The position numbers were made by a program, and so were the translations under genes. This document shows, in pieces, positions 16,807 through 26,427 of a stretch of 64,000 nt of DNA. How positions within the stretch are numbered: position 1 is the first letter of the stretch; each line of letters opens with the position of its first letter. This DNA is from Tepidibacter hydrothermalis (GTDB lineage: Bacteria > Bacillota > Clostridia > Peptostreptococcales > Peptostreptococcaceae). The notes beneath the pieces are model-generated. The model saw nothing but the letters and a program-made list of their open reading frames with translations. It was not told the origin of the DNA and made no database searches. The stretch spans positions 1,798,001 through 1,862,000 of the forward strand of contig NZ_CP120733.1 in the NCBI RefSeq assembly GCF_029542625.1, given 5' to 3'.

Positions 16807-18201
16807 TTAGAAAACTTTTCCAGGATTTAAAATATTTTTAGGATCAAATGATAATTTGATATTTTTAAATAGATTCATCATTAATTCACCTTCAGATGAT
16901 TTAAGATAAGGTCTTTTTGCATAACCTATTCCATGCTCACCCGATACCTTACCTTCTAATTCTATAGCTTTTGAATACATTAACTTAAATACTTCATCAA
17001 GCTTTTTATTCCAAGTATTATCGTCAAGTTCATCTCTTAGTATATATATATGTAGGTTTCCATCTCCAGCGTGTCCAAATCCCTTTATTCTTATATTGCA
17101 TTTATGTTGAAGATCATCCGCAAACTTAACAAACTCAGCTATTTTATTTCTAGGTACAACAACATCACATTCATCCATTTCTGTAGTTGATGCTTTAATA
17201 GCTTCTAAAAATGCTCCTCTAGCCTTCCATATAGAATCTTGTCTTTCTTGTGTATTTGATATAAGTACATCAAAAGCTCCAGAATCTAGACATATATGAG
17301 CAACTTTTTCATATGCTTTTTCTATTTCTTGAGTAGAATTACCATCAAATGTAAGCAATAGATATGCATCTGCAGAACTATCAGGAAATTTCATACCTAA
17401 AAATTCTTCAGAAGCTAAAATAACATCTTTAACCATATATTCTATAGCAGTAGGTATAATCTTAGATTTAATAATCTTAGGGACTGTTTCTATAGCAGCT
17501 TCTAAATTTACAAATGGTATCAGTAAACTTATAGATTTTTTAGGTAAAGGAAGTAACTTTAAGGTAGCTTTAGTAACTATGCCTAATGTACCTTCTGATC
17601 CTACTATTAAATCTTTCAAGCTATATCCAGAGCTGTTTTTTACAACTTTACCTCCTACACTGATAATTTCTCCATTTGATAAAACTACTTCAAGAGCCCT
17701 TACATAATCTCTTGTAACCCCATACTTAACAGCTCTCATTCCACCAGCATTTGTATTTATATTTCCTGCTATAGTGGCGCTTTTTTCACCTGGATCTGGT
17801 GGATAAAAAAGATCATGTTCTTCTACGTATTTTGATAGTTCCATTAATAAAACACCGGGTTCTACATCTAAAGTTAGATTATCTTCATCTAACTCTAATA
17901 TTTTGTTCATGTTACTCATATTAATCATTATTCCTCCATATAGAGGAACTGCTGCTCCAACAAGACCAGTACCTTGTCCTCTAGGAGTTACAGGTATATT
18001 ATTTTTATATGCATATTTCATAATTTTTGATACTTCTTCAGTTGATAAAACTTCTACTAGAACTTCTGGATATTTTTTTATTCCTGCTAATTCATCATGA
18101 CTAAAATCTTCATTAATTTCCTCTCCAACAAACACTCTATCTTTTGTACAAATCGAAACTAAAAAATCTATATCATATTTATCTATTTTTTTATAATCCA
18201 T
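16807..18201 (-). CDS. lctD: FAD-linked lactate dehydrogenase of the electron-bifurcating Ldh-Etf complex
   Basis: 464 aa GlcD/DLD-type flavoprotein oxidising lactate to pyruvate. The FAD-binding PCMH domain holds [39 protein letters not shown] and [20 protein letters not shown]; the C-terminal oxidase domain has [12 protein letters not shown] and [14 protein letters not shown]. It directly follows etfB and etfA, as in the lct operon of Acetobacterium woodii, where the complex drives endergonic NAD+ reduction by lactate with reduced ferredoxin (confurcation in the lactate-oxidising direction). The gap after etfA is 11 bp. A glycolate oxidase role is possible by sequence, but racemase and permease neighbours favour lactate. 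Confidence 0.9.
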   Translation of the reverse strand: MDYKKIDKYDIDFLVSICTKDRVFVGEEINEDFSHDELAGIKKYPEVLVEVLSTEEVSKIMKYAYKNNIPVTPRGQGTGLVGAAVPLYGGIMINMSNMNKILELDEDNLTLDVEPGVLLMELSKYVEEHDLFYPPDPGEKSATIAGNINTNAGGMRAVKYGVTRDYVRALEVVLSNGEIISVGGKVVKNSSGYSLKDLIVGSEGTLGIVTKATLKLLPLPKKSISLLIPFVNLEAAIETVPKIIKSKIIPTAIEYMVKDVILASEEFLGMKFPDSSADAYLLLTFDGNSTQEIEKAYEKVAHICLDSGAFDVLISNTQERQDSIWKARGAFLEAIKASTTEMDECDVVVPRNKIAEFVKFADDLQHKCNIRIKGFGHAGDGNLHIYILRDELDDNTWNKKLDEVFKLMYSKAIELEGKVSGEHGIGYAKRPYLKSSEGELMMNLFKNIKLSFDPKNILNPGKVF

Positions 18202-18212
18202 ATTAAGCCCCC

Positions 18213-19433
18213 CTAACCTTTACTAGCTGCAACTAAATTATCTAATAATACTTCATCATTACTTAGCTTTTCTATTAATCCCGGAATAACTTCATAAATA
18301 TCTCCAATTATTCCATAGTGTGCGCAATTAAATATAGGTGCATTTTCATCTTTATTAATGGCTATTATACAATCAGACTTGTTCATTCCCGCTACAAATT
18401 GAATAGCTCCAGATACTCCGCAAGTTATAATTAATTTAGGTTTTACAGTTCGCCCACTTAGTCCTATTTGTTTCTTTGCATCAACCCATCCAGATTCAAT
18501 TAAGGGGCGTGTAACAGCTACTTTAGCATTTAGAATATTTGACAATTTATAAATCATATTCATATCTTCTAATTTACGTATTGCTCTTCCTGCTACAATA
18601 ATAACTTCCGCCTCTTCAATTCCAGATACTTTTTCTTTATCTCTTACTTCTAAAACCGATATAGAAGAACTTAATTTATCTTCTTCTATATCGCAAACAA
18701 TTATTTCTCCTTTTGTATTAATACTTTTTTCAGGAGCAGAGAATATTTTGTATCTAACAGTTGCAAATTGTGGTCTATGATTAGGAGTATATATATGAGC
18801 CATTATATTTCCACCAAATGCTGGTCTAATTTGATCTAAATCTGTATTCTCCTGAACATCTAATATTGTACAGTCTGCAGTTAGTCCTGTTTTGAACCTA
18901 GCTGCTACTCTAGGAGCTAAAGATCTTCCTATTGTAGTTCCTCCTACTAAAGCTATACTAGGTTTTGTTTTACTTATAAAATCTTCGAAAGCTGCAGCGT
19001 ATGGTTCTATTCTAAAATGTTTAAGTTCTTTATTGTCATATATATAAACTTTATCTACTCCATAATGTAAAAGTTCTTTTGCACTACCTTTTATATCATC
19101 ACCTATAAATAAACAATATACAGGATGATTTATTTTATCAGCCATTTCTTTTGCTTTTCCTATGAGTTCGAATGTAACTGGATGTATATTTCCATCAACA
19201 TGGTCTACATATACTACAATTCCTCTCCATTCATCTTTATTAATTTCTATTTTATTGGTCTCTATATATTCAAATACACCTTTAGGACCTTTTTTTACAC
19301 ATATCTTACACATTTTACAAGCAGCATTAATGTCTAACTTACCGTTGTTGCATTCTATGGCATTGAATGGGCAAAGAGATGTTAATTCTTCTGGGTTTTT
19401 TATTTTATCATTATTAATAACTATTTTTGCCAT
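18213..19433 (-). CDS. etfA: Electron transfer flavoprotein alpha subunit with N-terminal ferredoxin-like domain
   Basis: 406 aa. The first 60 residues carry Cys21, Cys28, Cys39, Cys42 and Cys45 ([21 protein letters not shown]), a [4Fe-4S] insertion found in bifurcating Ldh/Etf and Caf/Etf systems. Only part of a two-cluster ferredoxin is present, so one cluster is expected. The ETF alpha domain follows, with [21 protein letters not shown] and [19 protein letters not shown] forming the FAD site. With EtfB and LctD it should pass electrons between lactate, ferredoxin and NAD. Located 11 bp downstream of etfB. Confidence 0.92.
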   Translation of the reverse strand: MAKIVINNDKIKNPEELTSLCPFNAIECNNGKLDINAACKMCKICVKKGPKGVFEYIETNKIEINKDEWRGIVVYVDHVDGNIHPVTFELIGKAKEMADKINHPVYCLFIGDDIKGSAKELLHYGVDKVYIYDNKELKHFRIEPYAAAFEDFISKTKPSIALVGGTTIGRSLAPRVAARFKTGLTADCTILDVQENTDLDQIRPAFGGNIMAHIYTPNHRPQFATVRYKIFSAPEKSINTKGEIIVCDIEEDKLSSSISVLEVRDKEKVSGIEEAEVIIVAGRAIRKLEDMNMIYKLSNILNAKVAVTRPLIESGWVDAKKQIGLSGRTVKPKLIITCGVSGAIQFVAGMNKSDCIIAINKDENAPIFNCAHYGIIGDIYEVIPGLIEKLSNDEVLLDNLVAASKG

Positions 19434-19444
19434 GTTATAACCCC

Positions 19445-20233
19445 CTATATGAATTTTAATTCTTTTAATTTATTAAATAATTTATCTACAATTTCAAAAC
19501 TTTCTTCTTTCCAAATTTCATGATCTATATTTGATTCAGGTGGGAATATTCTTTTTACTTGTGTAGGAGAACCGTTTAGGCCATAATTATTTTCATCTTT
19601 ATCCTCAAAAGAATCCATACTAAAAAACGGTATTTCTCTATCTTTGCTAGATAATTTTAATTTAAATGAAGGCAGTCTAGGCTGAAAAATGTCTTTTTCT
19701 ACAGTTATCAGGCACGGATAGTTAACCTCAACAACTTCTACGGTATCTGGCATATCCATTTCAACAACCAAAGAATTTTCCTTTGTCTCTATAATTCTCA
19801 AAACATTTGCAACGTGAGGTATATTTAAAAATTCAGCCACTTCAGGCCCTACCTGTGCAGTGTCTCCATCAGTTGTCATTTTTCCACAGATTATAATATC
19901 TGGATTACCTATTTTTTTAATACCTTGTGCGATGGTATAAGATGTAGCTAAAACATCGGCTCCAGCGAATTTTCTATCTGTTAAAAGTGCGCCTTCATCA
20001 ACTCCCATCATAAATGCTTCTTTTATTACATCTGTTGCTTGAGGTGGACCCATGCTTATTGCAGTTATTTTTCCTCCTTTTTCTTCTTTGATTTTCATAG
20101 CTGTTTCTATTGCGTATAAATCATATGGATTCATTTTGGAATCTATACCATCTCTTCTTAAAACACCTGTTTTTTCATCTACTTGTACTTCGGTAGTGCC
20201 TGGTACTTGTTTAATACATACAAATATATTCAT
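19445..20233 (-). CDS. etfB: Electron transfer flavoprotein beta subunit
   Basis: 262 aa. N-terminal MNIFVCIKQVPGTTEVQVD and NPYDLYAIETAMKIKEE are typical, followed by GKMTTDGDTAQVGPEVAEFLNIPH, the ETF beta signature region that binds the second flavin and NAD(H) in bifurcating complexes. Ribosome-binding site AGGAGG is 8 nt upstream. A TGGTAATACCA palindrome sits 34 bp before the start codon, so etfB-etfA-lctD may have an internal promoter as well as readthrough from the racemase gene. Confidence 0.92.
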   Translation of the reverse strand: MNIFVCIKQVPGTTEVQVDEKTGVLRRDGIDSKMNPYDLYAIETAMKIKEEKGGKITAISMGPPQATDVIKEAFMMGVDEGALLTDRKFAGADVLATSYTIAQGIKKIGNPDIIICGKMTTDGDTAQVGPEVAEFLNIPHVANVLRIIETKENSLVVEMDMPDTVEVVEVNYPCLITVEKDIFQPRLPSFKLKLSSKDREIPFFSMDSFEDKDENNYGLNGSPTQVKRIFPPESNIDHEIWKEESFEIVDKLFNKLKELKFI

Positions 20234-20266
20234 AAAAATCCTCCTATTTTATATAAATGGGTATTA

Positions 20267-20277
20267 TGGTAATACCA
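20267..20277 (-). promoter_or_regulatory. FadR/LldR-type operator before etfB
   Basis: TGGTAATACCA, perfect half-sites TGGTA/TACCA, in the 53-bp racemase-etfB gap. It is the same element as at 21599 and 23253. Confidence 0.75.
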
Positions 20278-20286
20278 TTAAAAACG

Positions 20287-21561
20287 TTATTTTACTACAA
20301 CAGAAACTCCATCTGGAATGATAACAACTTCAGCATTCTCCCCCTTCAACTTCAATGCTTTATTTAAAGCTTCTTCAAAACTATATGCATGATCCATATG
20401 CATATTTTTAATCATTTGAGGATCGCACATATCAGTTACCATTATTACTTTATACTTATTTAAAATTCTAGCTAAAATTTGAAACTCCCATTGATCTGGT
20501 ATAGTTTTATTTCTAGGAATTTTTAATACTTTATTTAATATTTCTTTAGGTGTAGCTGCATTTGCCATTTGATCATAAAATGATTGGCCTCCGTGCCCAT
20601 CATTACAAGCACAAACCATGATTATAATTCCATCTTGCTTGCAACAAGCCTCAGCAGATGTCATTCCTTTTACAGATTGATATATGTTTTGATCTAGTGG
20701 ATATCCACCATTTGAAGTTACTACTATATCAGCTTTTACATTATCGACCTTAGAAAGATCTTTGACAAAATTACAACCTTTGGCATGAGCAAATTCGCTA
20801 TCGCCACTAAATGCATTTATTATTTTTTTATCTTTATCTATCACAACATTCAATATAAAAGATAGATTTGAAACCTTAGCAGCATATAACATATCAGTAT
20901 GTATTGGATTATTTTTGAGAACCCCAGTTCTTGCATTTTTACTTGATATGAATTCAGAGCAATGATTAGCCAATATAGTTTCTGCTCCAGCAATTCCTGG
21001 AAGTATACTTTTTCTTCCACCTGAAAATCCAGCGAAAAAATGTGGCTCTATAAACCCTTCTGCTATTAAAACTTCAGCTTCCATGGCTATTTTGTTAAGC
21101 CATAATTCTCCTCCTGAAGGAAGTATACCTACTTTAACCAAATCATCTTTGTTTTTTGACATATGATTAATTATTATTTCGTTTTTTACTATTTCTTCTC
21201 CAAATTTATTTATCATCTCTTCTTTTGTTGTAGGCCTATGATATCCTGTTGCTATTAATATTTTGATATCTATATTAGGATTTACCTCTCTTATTCTTTG
21301 TAAAATTATCGGCATTGTAATTTTACTAGGAACAGGTCGTGTATGATCACTTGTGATTACAACAACGTTATTTTTTCCTCTTACTAATTCTTCTAAGGAT
21401 TTGGACTTTATTGGATTATTTAGTGCTCTATGTACTATTTTCTCTTGAGACAATTCAGGTTTATAATTATGTGCTTTAGATTCTAAAATTTTGATTAGAT
21501 TTTTATCTGGAATACTTACGTTAATAAATTTTTTTGAGTAAGGCATTTTAACTAAAGTCAT
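20287..21561 (-). CDS. larA: Nickel-dependent lactate racemase LarA
   Basis: 424 aa. Interconverts D- and L-lactate using the nickel-pincer nucleotide cofactor. Key residues fall at the same numbers as in Lactobacillus plantarum LarA: His108 (TGYHRPT) and His174 (EPH) as the acid-base pair, Lys184 (GGRKS) for covalent cofactor attachment, His200 (ANH) as Ni ligand. SDHTRPVP binds the cofactor. The cofactor biosynthesis genes larB, larC and larE are not in this window and must lie elsewhere if the enzyme is active. In the operon it makes both lactate isomers available to the dehydrogenase (lctE position). Confidence 0.9.
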   Translation of the reverse strand: MTLVKMPYSKKFINVSIPDKNLIKILESKAHNYKPELSQEKIVHRALNNPIKSKSLEELVRGKNNVVVITSDHTRPVPSKITMPIILQRIREVNPNIDIKILIATGYHRPTTKEEMINKFGEEIVKNEIIINHMSKNKDDLVKVGILPSGGELWLNKIAMEAEVLIAEGFIEPHFFAGFSGGRKSILPGIAGAETILANHCSEFISSKNARTGVLKNNPIHTDMLYAAKVSNLSFILNVVIDKDKKIINAFSGDSEFAHAKGCNFVKDLSKVDNVKADIVVTSNGGYPLDQNIYQSVKGMTSAEACCKQDGIIIMVCACNDGHGGQSFYDQMANAATPKEILNKVLKIPRNKTIPDQWEFQILARILNKYKVIMVTDMCDPQMIKNMHMDHAYSFEEALNKALKLKGENAEVVIIPDGVSVVVK

Positions 21562-21598
21562 TAATAGTCCTCCTTTATATAAAATTATATTGGTATAT

Positions 21599-21609
21599 TG
21601 GTATTACCA
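21599..21609 (-). promoter_or_regulatory. FadR/LldR-type operator before larA
   Basis: TGGTATTACCA, a palindrome 38 bp upstream of the larA start and overlapped by a further half-site TTGGTAT (21590-21596). Confidence 0.75.
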
Positions 21610-21679
21610 CTTATCGAGTATCTTATCATAATATTTTAAAAATTTCCATTAAAGTTTATTTTTTAACATAAATAGTTTT

Positions 21680-23224
21680 TTATATAAACAAGCTTACAAT
21701 ATAAACTAATATACCTAAAATAACTACGTAACCAGTACAAAATTTTAATGTTTTATTAAATATTTTACCCTCACTTCCTATCATGCCTGTAGCCGAAGTT
21801 GCTATAGCAATACTCTGTGGTGATATCATTTTTCCTGCCGTAGCTCCTGAAGTATTTGCAGCTGTAAGCCAATAAGCATTTACGTCTATTGATTTAGCTA
21901 CTTCATTCTGAAGTGCGCCAAACAATACATTAGAAGAAGTGTCGCTTCCTGTTATAAATGTTCCTAAAGCTCCTATAATAGGAGATATAAAAGGGAAAAA
22001 TCTTCCTGTAATTTTAACTAATACTATAGCTAGTGATGTAATCATTCCGCTATATCCCATAACTTTTGCTAAAGCAACTATGGATACAACTGTAATTGTT
22101 GATTTATAGAGTTGCTTTAATGTAGATAAAAATACTTTAATTATTTCATTAATTTTAGCACCTTGAATTAACCCTCCTATAAACCCTGCAAATATAATTA
22201 AAGTTCCTGGAGTAGAAATCCATTTAAATACAGTTTTGCCTTCATAAATGATTATGCTAGTTTTGAAATGACTTAAATATTCATTAATGTTTGGAAAGAG
22301 AGGGCTTGTGAAAATAATAAAGATAAATACGAGTATATACGGAATCCAAGCTAAAATACCTTCTTTAATAGTAATTTTATTTATAGTAATACTTGATTCA
22401 CTTGTACTTACACTATATTCATTTTCAAGAACATCTTCTTTTTTAAGGAAAACCTTTACCCAGAGAATAATTGTTCCTAAAGAACAGATGCTGCCTAATA
22501 AAGCTGGAAGTTCTGCTCCTAAATATTTTGCACATAGTAGTTGAGGAATTGCAAAGCTAACACCAGATGCTAAAGAAATTCCAAATACACCTTTCAAACC
22601 TTTTATACTCTTAGTTGTGATTATAACTAAAACTATCGGTATAATTATAATAAAAATACTTAGCTGAAGTCCTACATAGTAACTTAGTAAATTAACATTA
22701 AGTCCTGTTACACTAGCTAAAGTAGATACAGGAATACCAACAGCTCCAAAAGCTGTTGGAACAGTATTTGCAATTAAACATATTACTGCTGAAAATATAG
22801 GGTCGAATCCTAAAGAAATTAATATACTTGCCGGAATAGCTACAGCAGTACCATATCCTGCAACAGCTTCTAAAAAACCTCCAAATCCCCATGCTAGTAT
22901 AAGAACCTGAATTCTTTTATCTGTTGTTATACTAGAAAGCATTGATTTCATAATATCCATGTTCTTCGTATAAAGTGCTAAATTATAAGTGAATATGGCT
23001 GCTATTATTACAATCATTATAGGCCATATTCCTAATGCTACTCCTTCTATTGCTGATAACATAGCTGATGTAAAATCCATATTCCATATCAAGATTGATA
23101 GAACTAGTGTTATTAAAAGACCTAAAGGACATGCTTTATGAGCTGGAATTTTCAAAACGCCTAAAGAGATCATCAGCCATATCACTGGAATTAAAGCAAT
23201 TAAAAATAATACATAAATATTCAA
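21680..23224 (-). CDS. lctP: L-lactate permease (LctP family)
   Basis: 514 aa integral membrane lactate:proton symporter. The TTG at 23224 is chosen as start: GGAGGG lies 6 nt before it, whereas the ATG at 23245 would put that site inside the frame. MNIYVLFLIALIPVIWLMIS then matches usual LctP N-termini. About 13 hydrophobic segments; GGFLEAVAGYGTAVAIPASIL, GAVGIPVSTLA and NTSGATAGKMISPQSIAIA are family-specific. First structural gene of the lactate operon, followed 118 bp later by larA. It imports the substrate of the Ldh-Etf complex. Confidence 0.93.
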   Translation of the reverse strand: MNIYVLFLIALIPVIWLMISLGVLKIPAHKACPLGLLITLVLSILIWNMDFTSAMLSAIEGVALGIWPIMIVIIAAIFTYNLALYTKNMDIMKSMLSSITTDKRIQVLILAWGFGGFLEAVAGYGTAVAIPASILISLGFDPIFSAVICLIANTVPTAFGAVGIPVSTLASVTGLNVNLLSYYVGLQLSIFIIIIPIVLVIITTKSIKGLKGVFGISLASGVSFAIPQLLCAKYLGAELPALLGSICSLGTIILWVKVFLKKEDVLENEYSVSTSESSITINKITIKEGILAWIPYILVFIFIIFTSPLFPNINEYLSHFKTSIIIYEGKTVFKWISTPGTLIIFAGFIGGLIQGAKINEIIKVFLSTLKQLYKSTITVVSIVALAKVMGYSGMITSLAIVLVKITGRFFPFISPIIGALGTFITGSDTSSNVLFGALQNEVAKSIDVNAYWLTAANTSGATAGKMISPQSIAIATSATGMIGSEGKIFNKTLKFCTGYVVILGILVYIVSLFI

Positions 23225-23252
23225 TACATCCCCTCCTTTTCTCATGGTAATA

Positions 23253-23303
23253 TGGTAATACCATGTTTATTTTTAATTTACCTCAATTTTCAGAAAATTT
23301 CAA
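23253..23303 (-). promoter_or_regulatory. Lactate operon promoter with perfect CodY box and LldR-type operator
   Basis: On the minus strand, TTGAAA (23298-23303), 17 nt, TAAATT (23275-23280). AATTTTCAGAAAATT (23285-23299) equals the CodY consensus at all 15 positions and covers the spacer. The operator TGGTAATACCA (23253-23263) lies just downstream, where it would block elongation or initiation. The operon is therefore likely repressed by CodY in rich conditions and by the adjacent GntR protein without lactate. Confidence 0.8.
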
Positions 23304-23367
23304 GAATAATTTATTTTTTAACGTATATTCTCTTCAAAACACATCTGTTTATGCTAATACATACAAA

Positions 23368-23396
23368 AACAACCTATTTTATCAAAATAGGTTGTT
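23368..23396 (-). terminator. Terminator between the regulator and the lactate permease
   Basis: 13-bp perfect stem AACAACCTATTTT/AAAATAGGTTGTT with a 3-nt loop, with TTTTTG following on the minus strand. It separates the regulator's transcript from the operon. Confidence 0.85.
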
Positions 23397-23402
23397 AATA
23401 AT

Positions 23403-24095
23403 TTAATTAATACAATTTATATATATAAATTCCATATGTTTTGCCATACAAATAGAAGCTTCTGTTGCATTTTTTTTAGATAATGCATTAAATATATCTT
23501 CATGATGCTCTATAAGTATTTCTTTGTTTTTCTCATTAGAAAGTATAATTTTTCTAGCATCTTTGATAAAAAAATCCATTAAACTAGAAATAACACTTAG
23601 TATATTTACAATCAAAGAATTCTTAGATATATCAGCTATTTTATAATGAAATTCTTTATCAAGTCTTACTTTCCTATCTTCATCTTCACATTCTTTTAAT
23701 TGATTCATAATAAATTTAAGTTCTTCAATTTCTTGGTCTGTTATTTTATGTGCAGCAAGCGCCGCAGTCTCTATTTCTAGCATTTTTCTTAGTTCTAATA
23801 TTTCTTCAGGTTTACTTTCTTGAAGCTTAAATATAACGGATAAAGGTTGAAATAACGTGTCATCAAAATTAGATCGTATAAAGTTACCTTCCCCTTGTTT
23901 GCTTTCTATAAGTCCCATTACTTGTAATGCTCTTAATGCTTCTCTTATAGATGTTCTACTAACACCAAGTAATTCAGCTAATTCTCTTTCAGGAGGAAGC
24001 TTGTCTCCTTTTTTTAGCCTTTCATCCATAACCATTTCTTGTATTTGATTTATAACATGTTCGTAAACTTTTGTACTTTTAACTGGAGTAAACAC
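23403..24095 (-). CDS. lldR: GntR/FadR-family regulator, probable lactate-responsive repressor
   Basis: 230 aa. The winged helix-turn-helix (about 10-75) contains KLPPERELAELLGVSRTSIREALRALQVMGLIES; the C-terminal FCD domain binds a metal and a carboxylate effector. FadR-subfamily proteins recognise TGGTnnnACCA-like palindromes, which matches the three TGGTAWTACCA sites in front of the lactate genes. The start is GTG with AAAGGAG 8 nt upstream. truA ends 14 bp before it, so the two may share a transcript. Control of lactate genes is inferred from site and position (lctA position in Acetobacterium). Confidence 0.85.
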   Translation of the reverse strand: MFTPVKSTKVYEHVINQIQEMVMDERLKKGDKLPPERELAELLGVSRTSIREALRALQVMGLIESKQGEGNFIRSNFDDTLFQPLSVIFKLQESKPEEILELRKMLEIETAALAAHKITDQEIEELKFIMNQLKECEDEDRKVRLDKEFHYKIADISKNSLIVNILSVISSLMDFFIKDARKIILSNEKNKEILIEHHEDIFNALSKKNATEASICMAKHMEFIYINCIN

Positions 24096-24109
24096 TATAT
24101 AATCTCCTT

Positions 24110-24853
24110 TTATTTTTTATATTCTACACCATGTAAGTATAGTCCTTGAGAATAAGCTGTAGGGCCTGCTAAAGATCTATCCTTACTTTCTAATATTTGA
24201 TTTATATACTCAGGTTTCATTTTGTTAGATCCTATTTCTATCAATGTTCCGACTATAATCCTAACCATGTTATGTAAAAAACCGTTTCCATTTATCTTAA
24301 TATTAATAAAATTTTTATTTTCTGATATGTTTATATAATTTATAGTTTTGATATTAGATTTCTTTTTTGATTTAGAAGATTTAAAACTAGAAAAATCATG
24401 TTCACCTATAAGGTACTCACAGGCTTTTTTCATATTATCAATATTAAGTTTGTTAGGTATATGAGTTGAATATTTTCTCGAAAAAGGATCGTGCATTTTG
24501 TTATTATTTATCTTATACAGATAAGTCTTTGAAACAGCATTATATCTTGAATGAAATCTAGGGTCAACTTCTTCTATATTTGTTACCACTATATCTTGAG
24601 GTAGATATGTATATAGATATTCATGTATTTGAGAGATACTTTTTTCAGAATCAATTTTAAAATTTGCTATTTGAGCAATTGCATGAACACCAGCGTCTGT
24701 TCTTCCAGAGCCTATTATTTCTATATCTTTATTTTCCATTTTAGAAATAACACTTTCAATTTTAGATTGTATAGTCATGTCTGTATCTTTTAATCTTTGC
24801 CATCCTCTATATTTACTTCCATCATATTTAAGTGTGATTTTTATATTTCTCAT
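24110..24853 (-). CDS. truA: tRNA pseudouridine(38-40) synthase TruA
   Basis: 247 aa. Converts uridines 38-40 of the tRNA anticodon arm to pseudouridine. The catalytic Asp53 lies in GSGRTDAGVHA (49-58). The N-terminal LKYDGSKYRGWQR and the C-terminal NGFLHNMVRIIVGTLIEIG are diagnostic; length is normal. Found in many clostridia beside ribosomal protein or ecf genes, but here it stands next to the lactate regulator, suggesting local rearrangement. Confidence 0.95.
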   Translation of the reverse strand: MRNIKITLKYDGSKYRGWQRLKDTDMTIQSKIESVISKMENKDIEIIGSGRTDAGVHAIAQIANFKIDSEKSISQIHEYLYTYLPQDIVVTNIEEVDPRFHSRYNAVSKTYLYKINNNKMHDPFSRKYSTHIPNKLNIDNMKKACEYLIGEHDFSSFKSSKSKKKSNIKTINYINISENKNFINIKINGNGFLHNMVRIIVGTLIEIGSNKMKPEYINQILESKDRSLAGPTAYSQGLYLHGVEYKK

Positions 24854-24937
24854 TATGTAGTCTTCCTCTCTACTGTATAATAGTATCTATATTTTAATTA
24901 TAACATTTTTTCACTATTATGATACTAAAAATAAAAA

Positions 24938-24962
24938 ATCTACCTATTTCATAGGTAGATTA
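24938..24962 (-). terminator. Terminator with the stop codon of the upstream gene at its base
   Basis: ATCTACCTA/TAGGTAGAT stem; the TAA of the MltG-like gene (24960-24962) overlaps the arm, and TTTTTTAT follows on the minus strand. Confidence 0.75.
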
Positions 24963-25376
24963 ATTAGTTATTATATCTATAATTTCCATCATGCTACTTC
25001 CTTTTTTTATTTTTTTTTCTCCTACTCTAAGATTTGAACTCAAATCTAAACATTTAAGCAATGTCAAAAAATCATTTTTATTAAAGATAAGTTGATTTTC
25101 AAATAAAATATCAGCTACTTTATTTGATGTAAATCCATTTTGGATAATTATATTTACGTACTCTTCTGTATCAGTTTTTTCCAAAGGTTGTTCATTTGAA
25201 ATCTGATTATTGTCATCTTGATTTTGCGATTCCTTATTTATTGTTTGAGAAAATTCATTCTCTTTTTTGCCTTCAGATTGGTTATGATTTTTATTTGCTA
25301 ATATATTTATAGAAGATCCCAATAATAGTCCTATTGATATTCCTATTATTAATATTAGTGTGAATACTTTATTCAA
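24960..25376 (-). CDS. Membrane protein with a YceG/MltG-like LysM-type subdomain
   Basis: 138 aa. An N-terminal helix (5-26) is followed by an Asn/Gln-rich linker (about 30-68) and a C-terminal subdomain with NGFTSNKVADILFENQLI...FLTLL ... LRVGEKKIKKGSSMMEIIDIIT. This fits the N-terminal LysM-like part of endolytic transglycosylase MltG, but the catalytic part is absent, so it is unlikely to cut glycan. It probably sits outside the membrane, binding peptidoglycan. Small stand-alone proteins of this type occur in clostridia. GGGGGAAG precedes the ATG. Confidence 0.65.
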   Translation of the reverse strand: MNKVFTLILIIGISIGLLLGSSINILANKNHNQSEGKKENEFSQTINKESQNQDDNNQISNEQPLEKTDTEEYVNIIIQNGFTSNKVADILFENQLIFNKNDFLTLLKCLDLSSNLRVGEKKIKKGSSMMEIIDIITN

Positions 25377-25417
25377 TCTACTTCCCCCTGTTTTGAATAA
25401 TATATTATGTTAATATA

Positions 25418-25624
25418 TTATAATAAATCGTATCCTTTATCAAGTAATTCAAAATAAAATTGAGCTGTTCTGTCAAGTTCTTCACCAAATAAAGCTATAA
25501 TCTTCTTTTGTCTACCTTTATACGAAAGAACTACTTTGCCTATTTGCCTATTTTTTCTTTTTAATTTTTCGATTTTGTACCCATTATTCAAATAATATTT
25601 TATATAATCTAATTTATTATCCAT
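25418..25624 (-). CDS. Hypothetical protein (68 aa)
   Basis: Basic, soluble 68-residue protein: MDNKLDYIKYYLNNGYKIEK ... ELDRTAQFYFELLDKGYDLL. It has no recognisable family; a short alpha-beta fold seems likely. GAGGTG lies at a good distance upstream of the ATG. It lies 41 bp before the MltG-like gene on the same strand and may share its transcript. Confidence 0.6.
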   Translation of the reverse strand: MDNKLDYIKYYLNNGYKIEKLKRKNRQIGKVVLSYKGRQKKIIALFGEELDRTAQFYFELLDKGYDLL

Positions 25625-25705
25625 AATTCACCTCTAATATAATTAATATGATTTATATATAATTATTATCAAAATATTAATTATTATTAAGAATTATGAA
25701 TGAAA

Positions 25706-25736
25706 CTAAAAAAATCTTTAAAATAAAGATTTTTTA
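25706..25736 (-). terminator. Terminator after the MBL-fold gene
   Basis: 14-bp stem CTAAAAAAATCTTTA / TAAAGATTTTTTAG with a 3-nt loop and T-run on the minus strand. Confidence 0.75.
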
Positions 25737-25782
25737 GTTAGTAGAAAATTATATTATCTTTTGAAATTTAATCAGTATATAT

Positions 25783-26427
25783 TTAATAGCGATCAATTAT
25801 ATATTTATACTCTTCATTTTGAAGGCGTATATTTTTCATGGTATCTCCATTTCCATGTCCTGGATAAACATGAATATTATTATCCCATTTTGAAATTATA
25901 TTTTTAATAGAGTTTATCATGTCTTCTTCACTACCTCCAGGTAAATCTAATCTTCCTATTCCATCATTAAATAAAGTATCTCCCGTAAATATTATATCTT
26001 GGTTTATAGCTTTTAAGCAAATACCTCCTTTAGTATGTCCTGGAGTATGAATTACTTCTAAAGAAATATTACCTATTTGTATAAGTGATCCATTTGAAAC
26101 CATTTTATCTGCATCAATTGATATAGACTTTCCATTTGATTGTTTGGATAAGTTTATACTTGGATTTTTAAGTCCTTTTAAATCTTTTTTATGAATTAAC
26201 ACATCACTATTATATTCTTTTTTTAAATCTTTAACAGCTCCTATATGATCATAGTGGTGATGAGTAAGTATTATATGGGTTAAATTTAAATTATTTTTAT
26301 TTATATAGTTTATTAATAATTTAGAATTATCACCGGGGTCTATAACTGCAGCATCAAGAGTGTGTCTATCATGAATTATATATGCGTTGGTACTAATTTT
26401 ACCTACAATAAATCTTTTTAATATCAT
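25783..26427 (-). CDS. Metallo-beta-lactamase-fold hydrolase (glyoxalase II-like)
   Basis: 214 aa. THHHYDHIGA (about 55-64) supplies HxHxDH zinc ligands; HTPGHTKGG, FTGDTLF and the terminal VYPGHGNGDT supply the rest, so two metals are expected. Members hydrolyse thioesters such as S-lactoylglutathione analogues, though clostridia usually lack glutathione, so the substrate is open. AAAGGAG (26435-26441) is 7 nt before the ATG, but the whole site is inside a perfect 21-bp hairpin, implying regulated translation. Confidence 0.88.
   Translation of the reverse strand: MILKRFIVGKISTNAYIIHDRHTLDAAVIDPGDNSKLLINYINKNNLNLTHIILTHHHYDHIGAVKDLKKEYNSDVLIHKKDLKGLKNPSINLSKQSNGKSISIDADKMVSNGSLIQIGNISLEVIHTPGHTKGGICLKAINQDIIFTGDTLFNDGIGRLDLPGGSEEDMINSIKNIISKWDNNIHVYPGHGNGDTMKNIRLQNEEYKYIIDRY

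Noticed and set aside
22287-22544. Antisense frames over the lactate permease and over mop (for example 37281-37586 and 38601-38909)
   Set aside because: Low-complexity shadow translations of strongly supported genes on the other strand.
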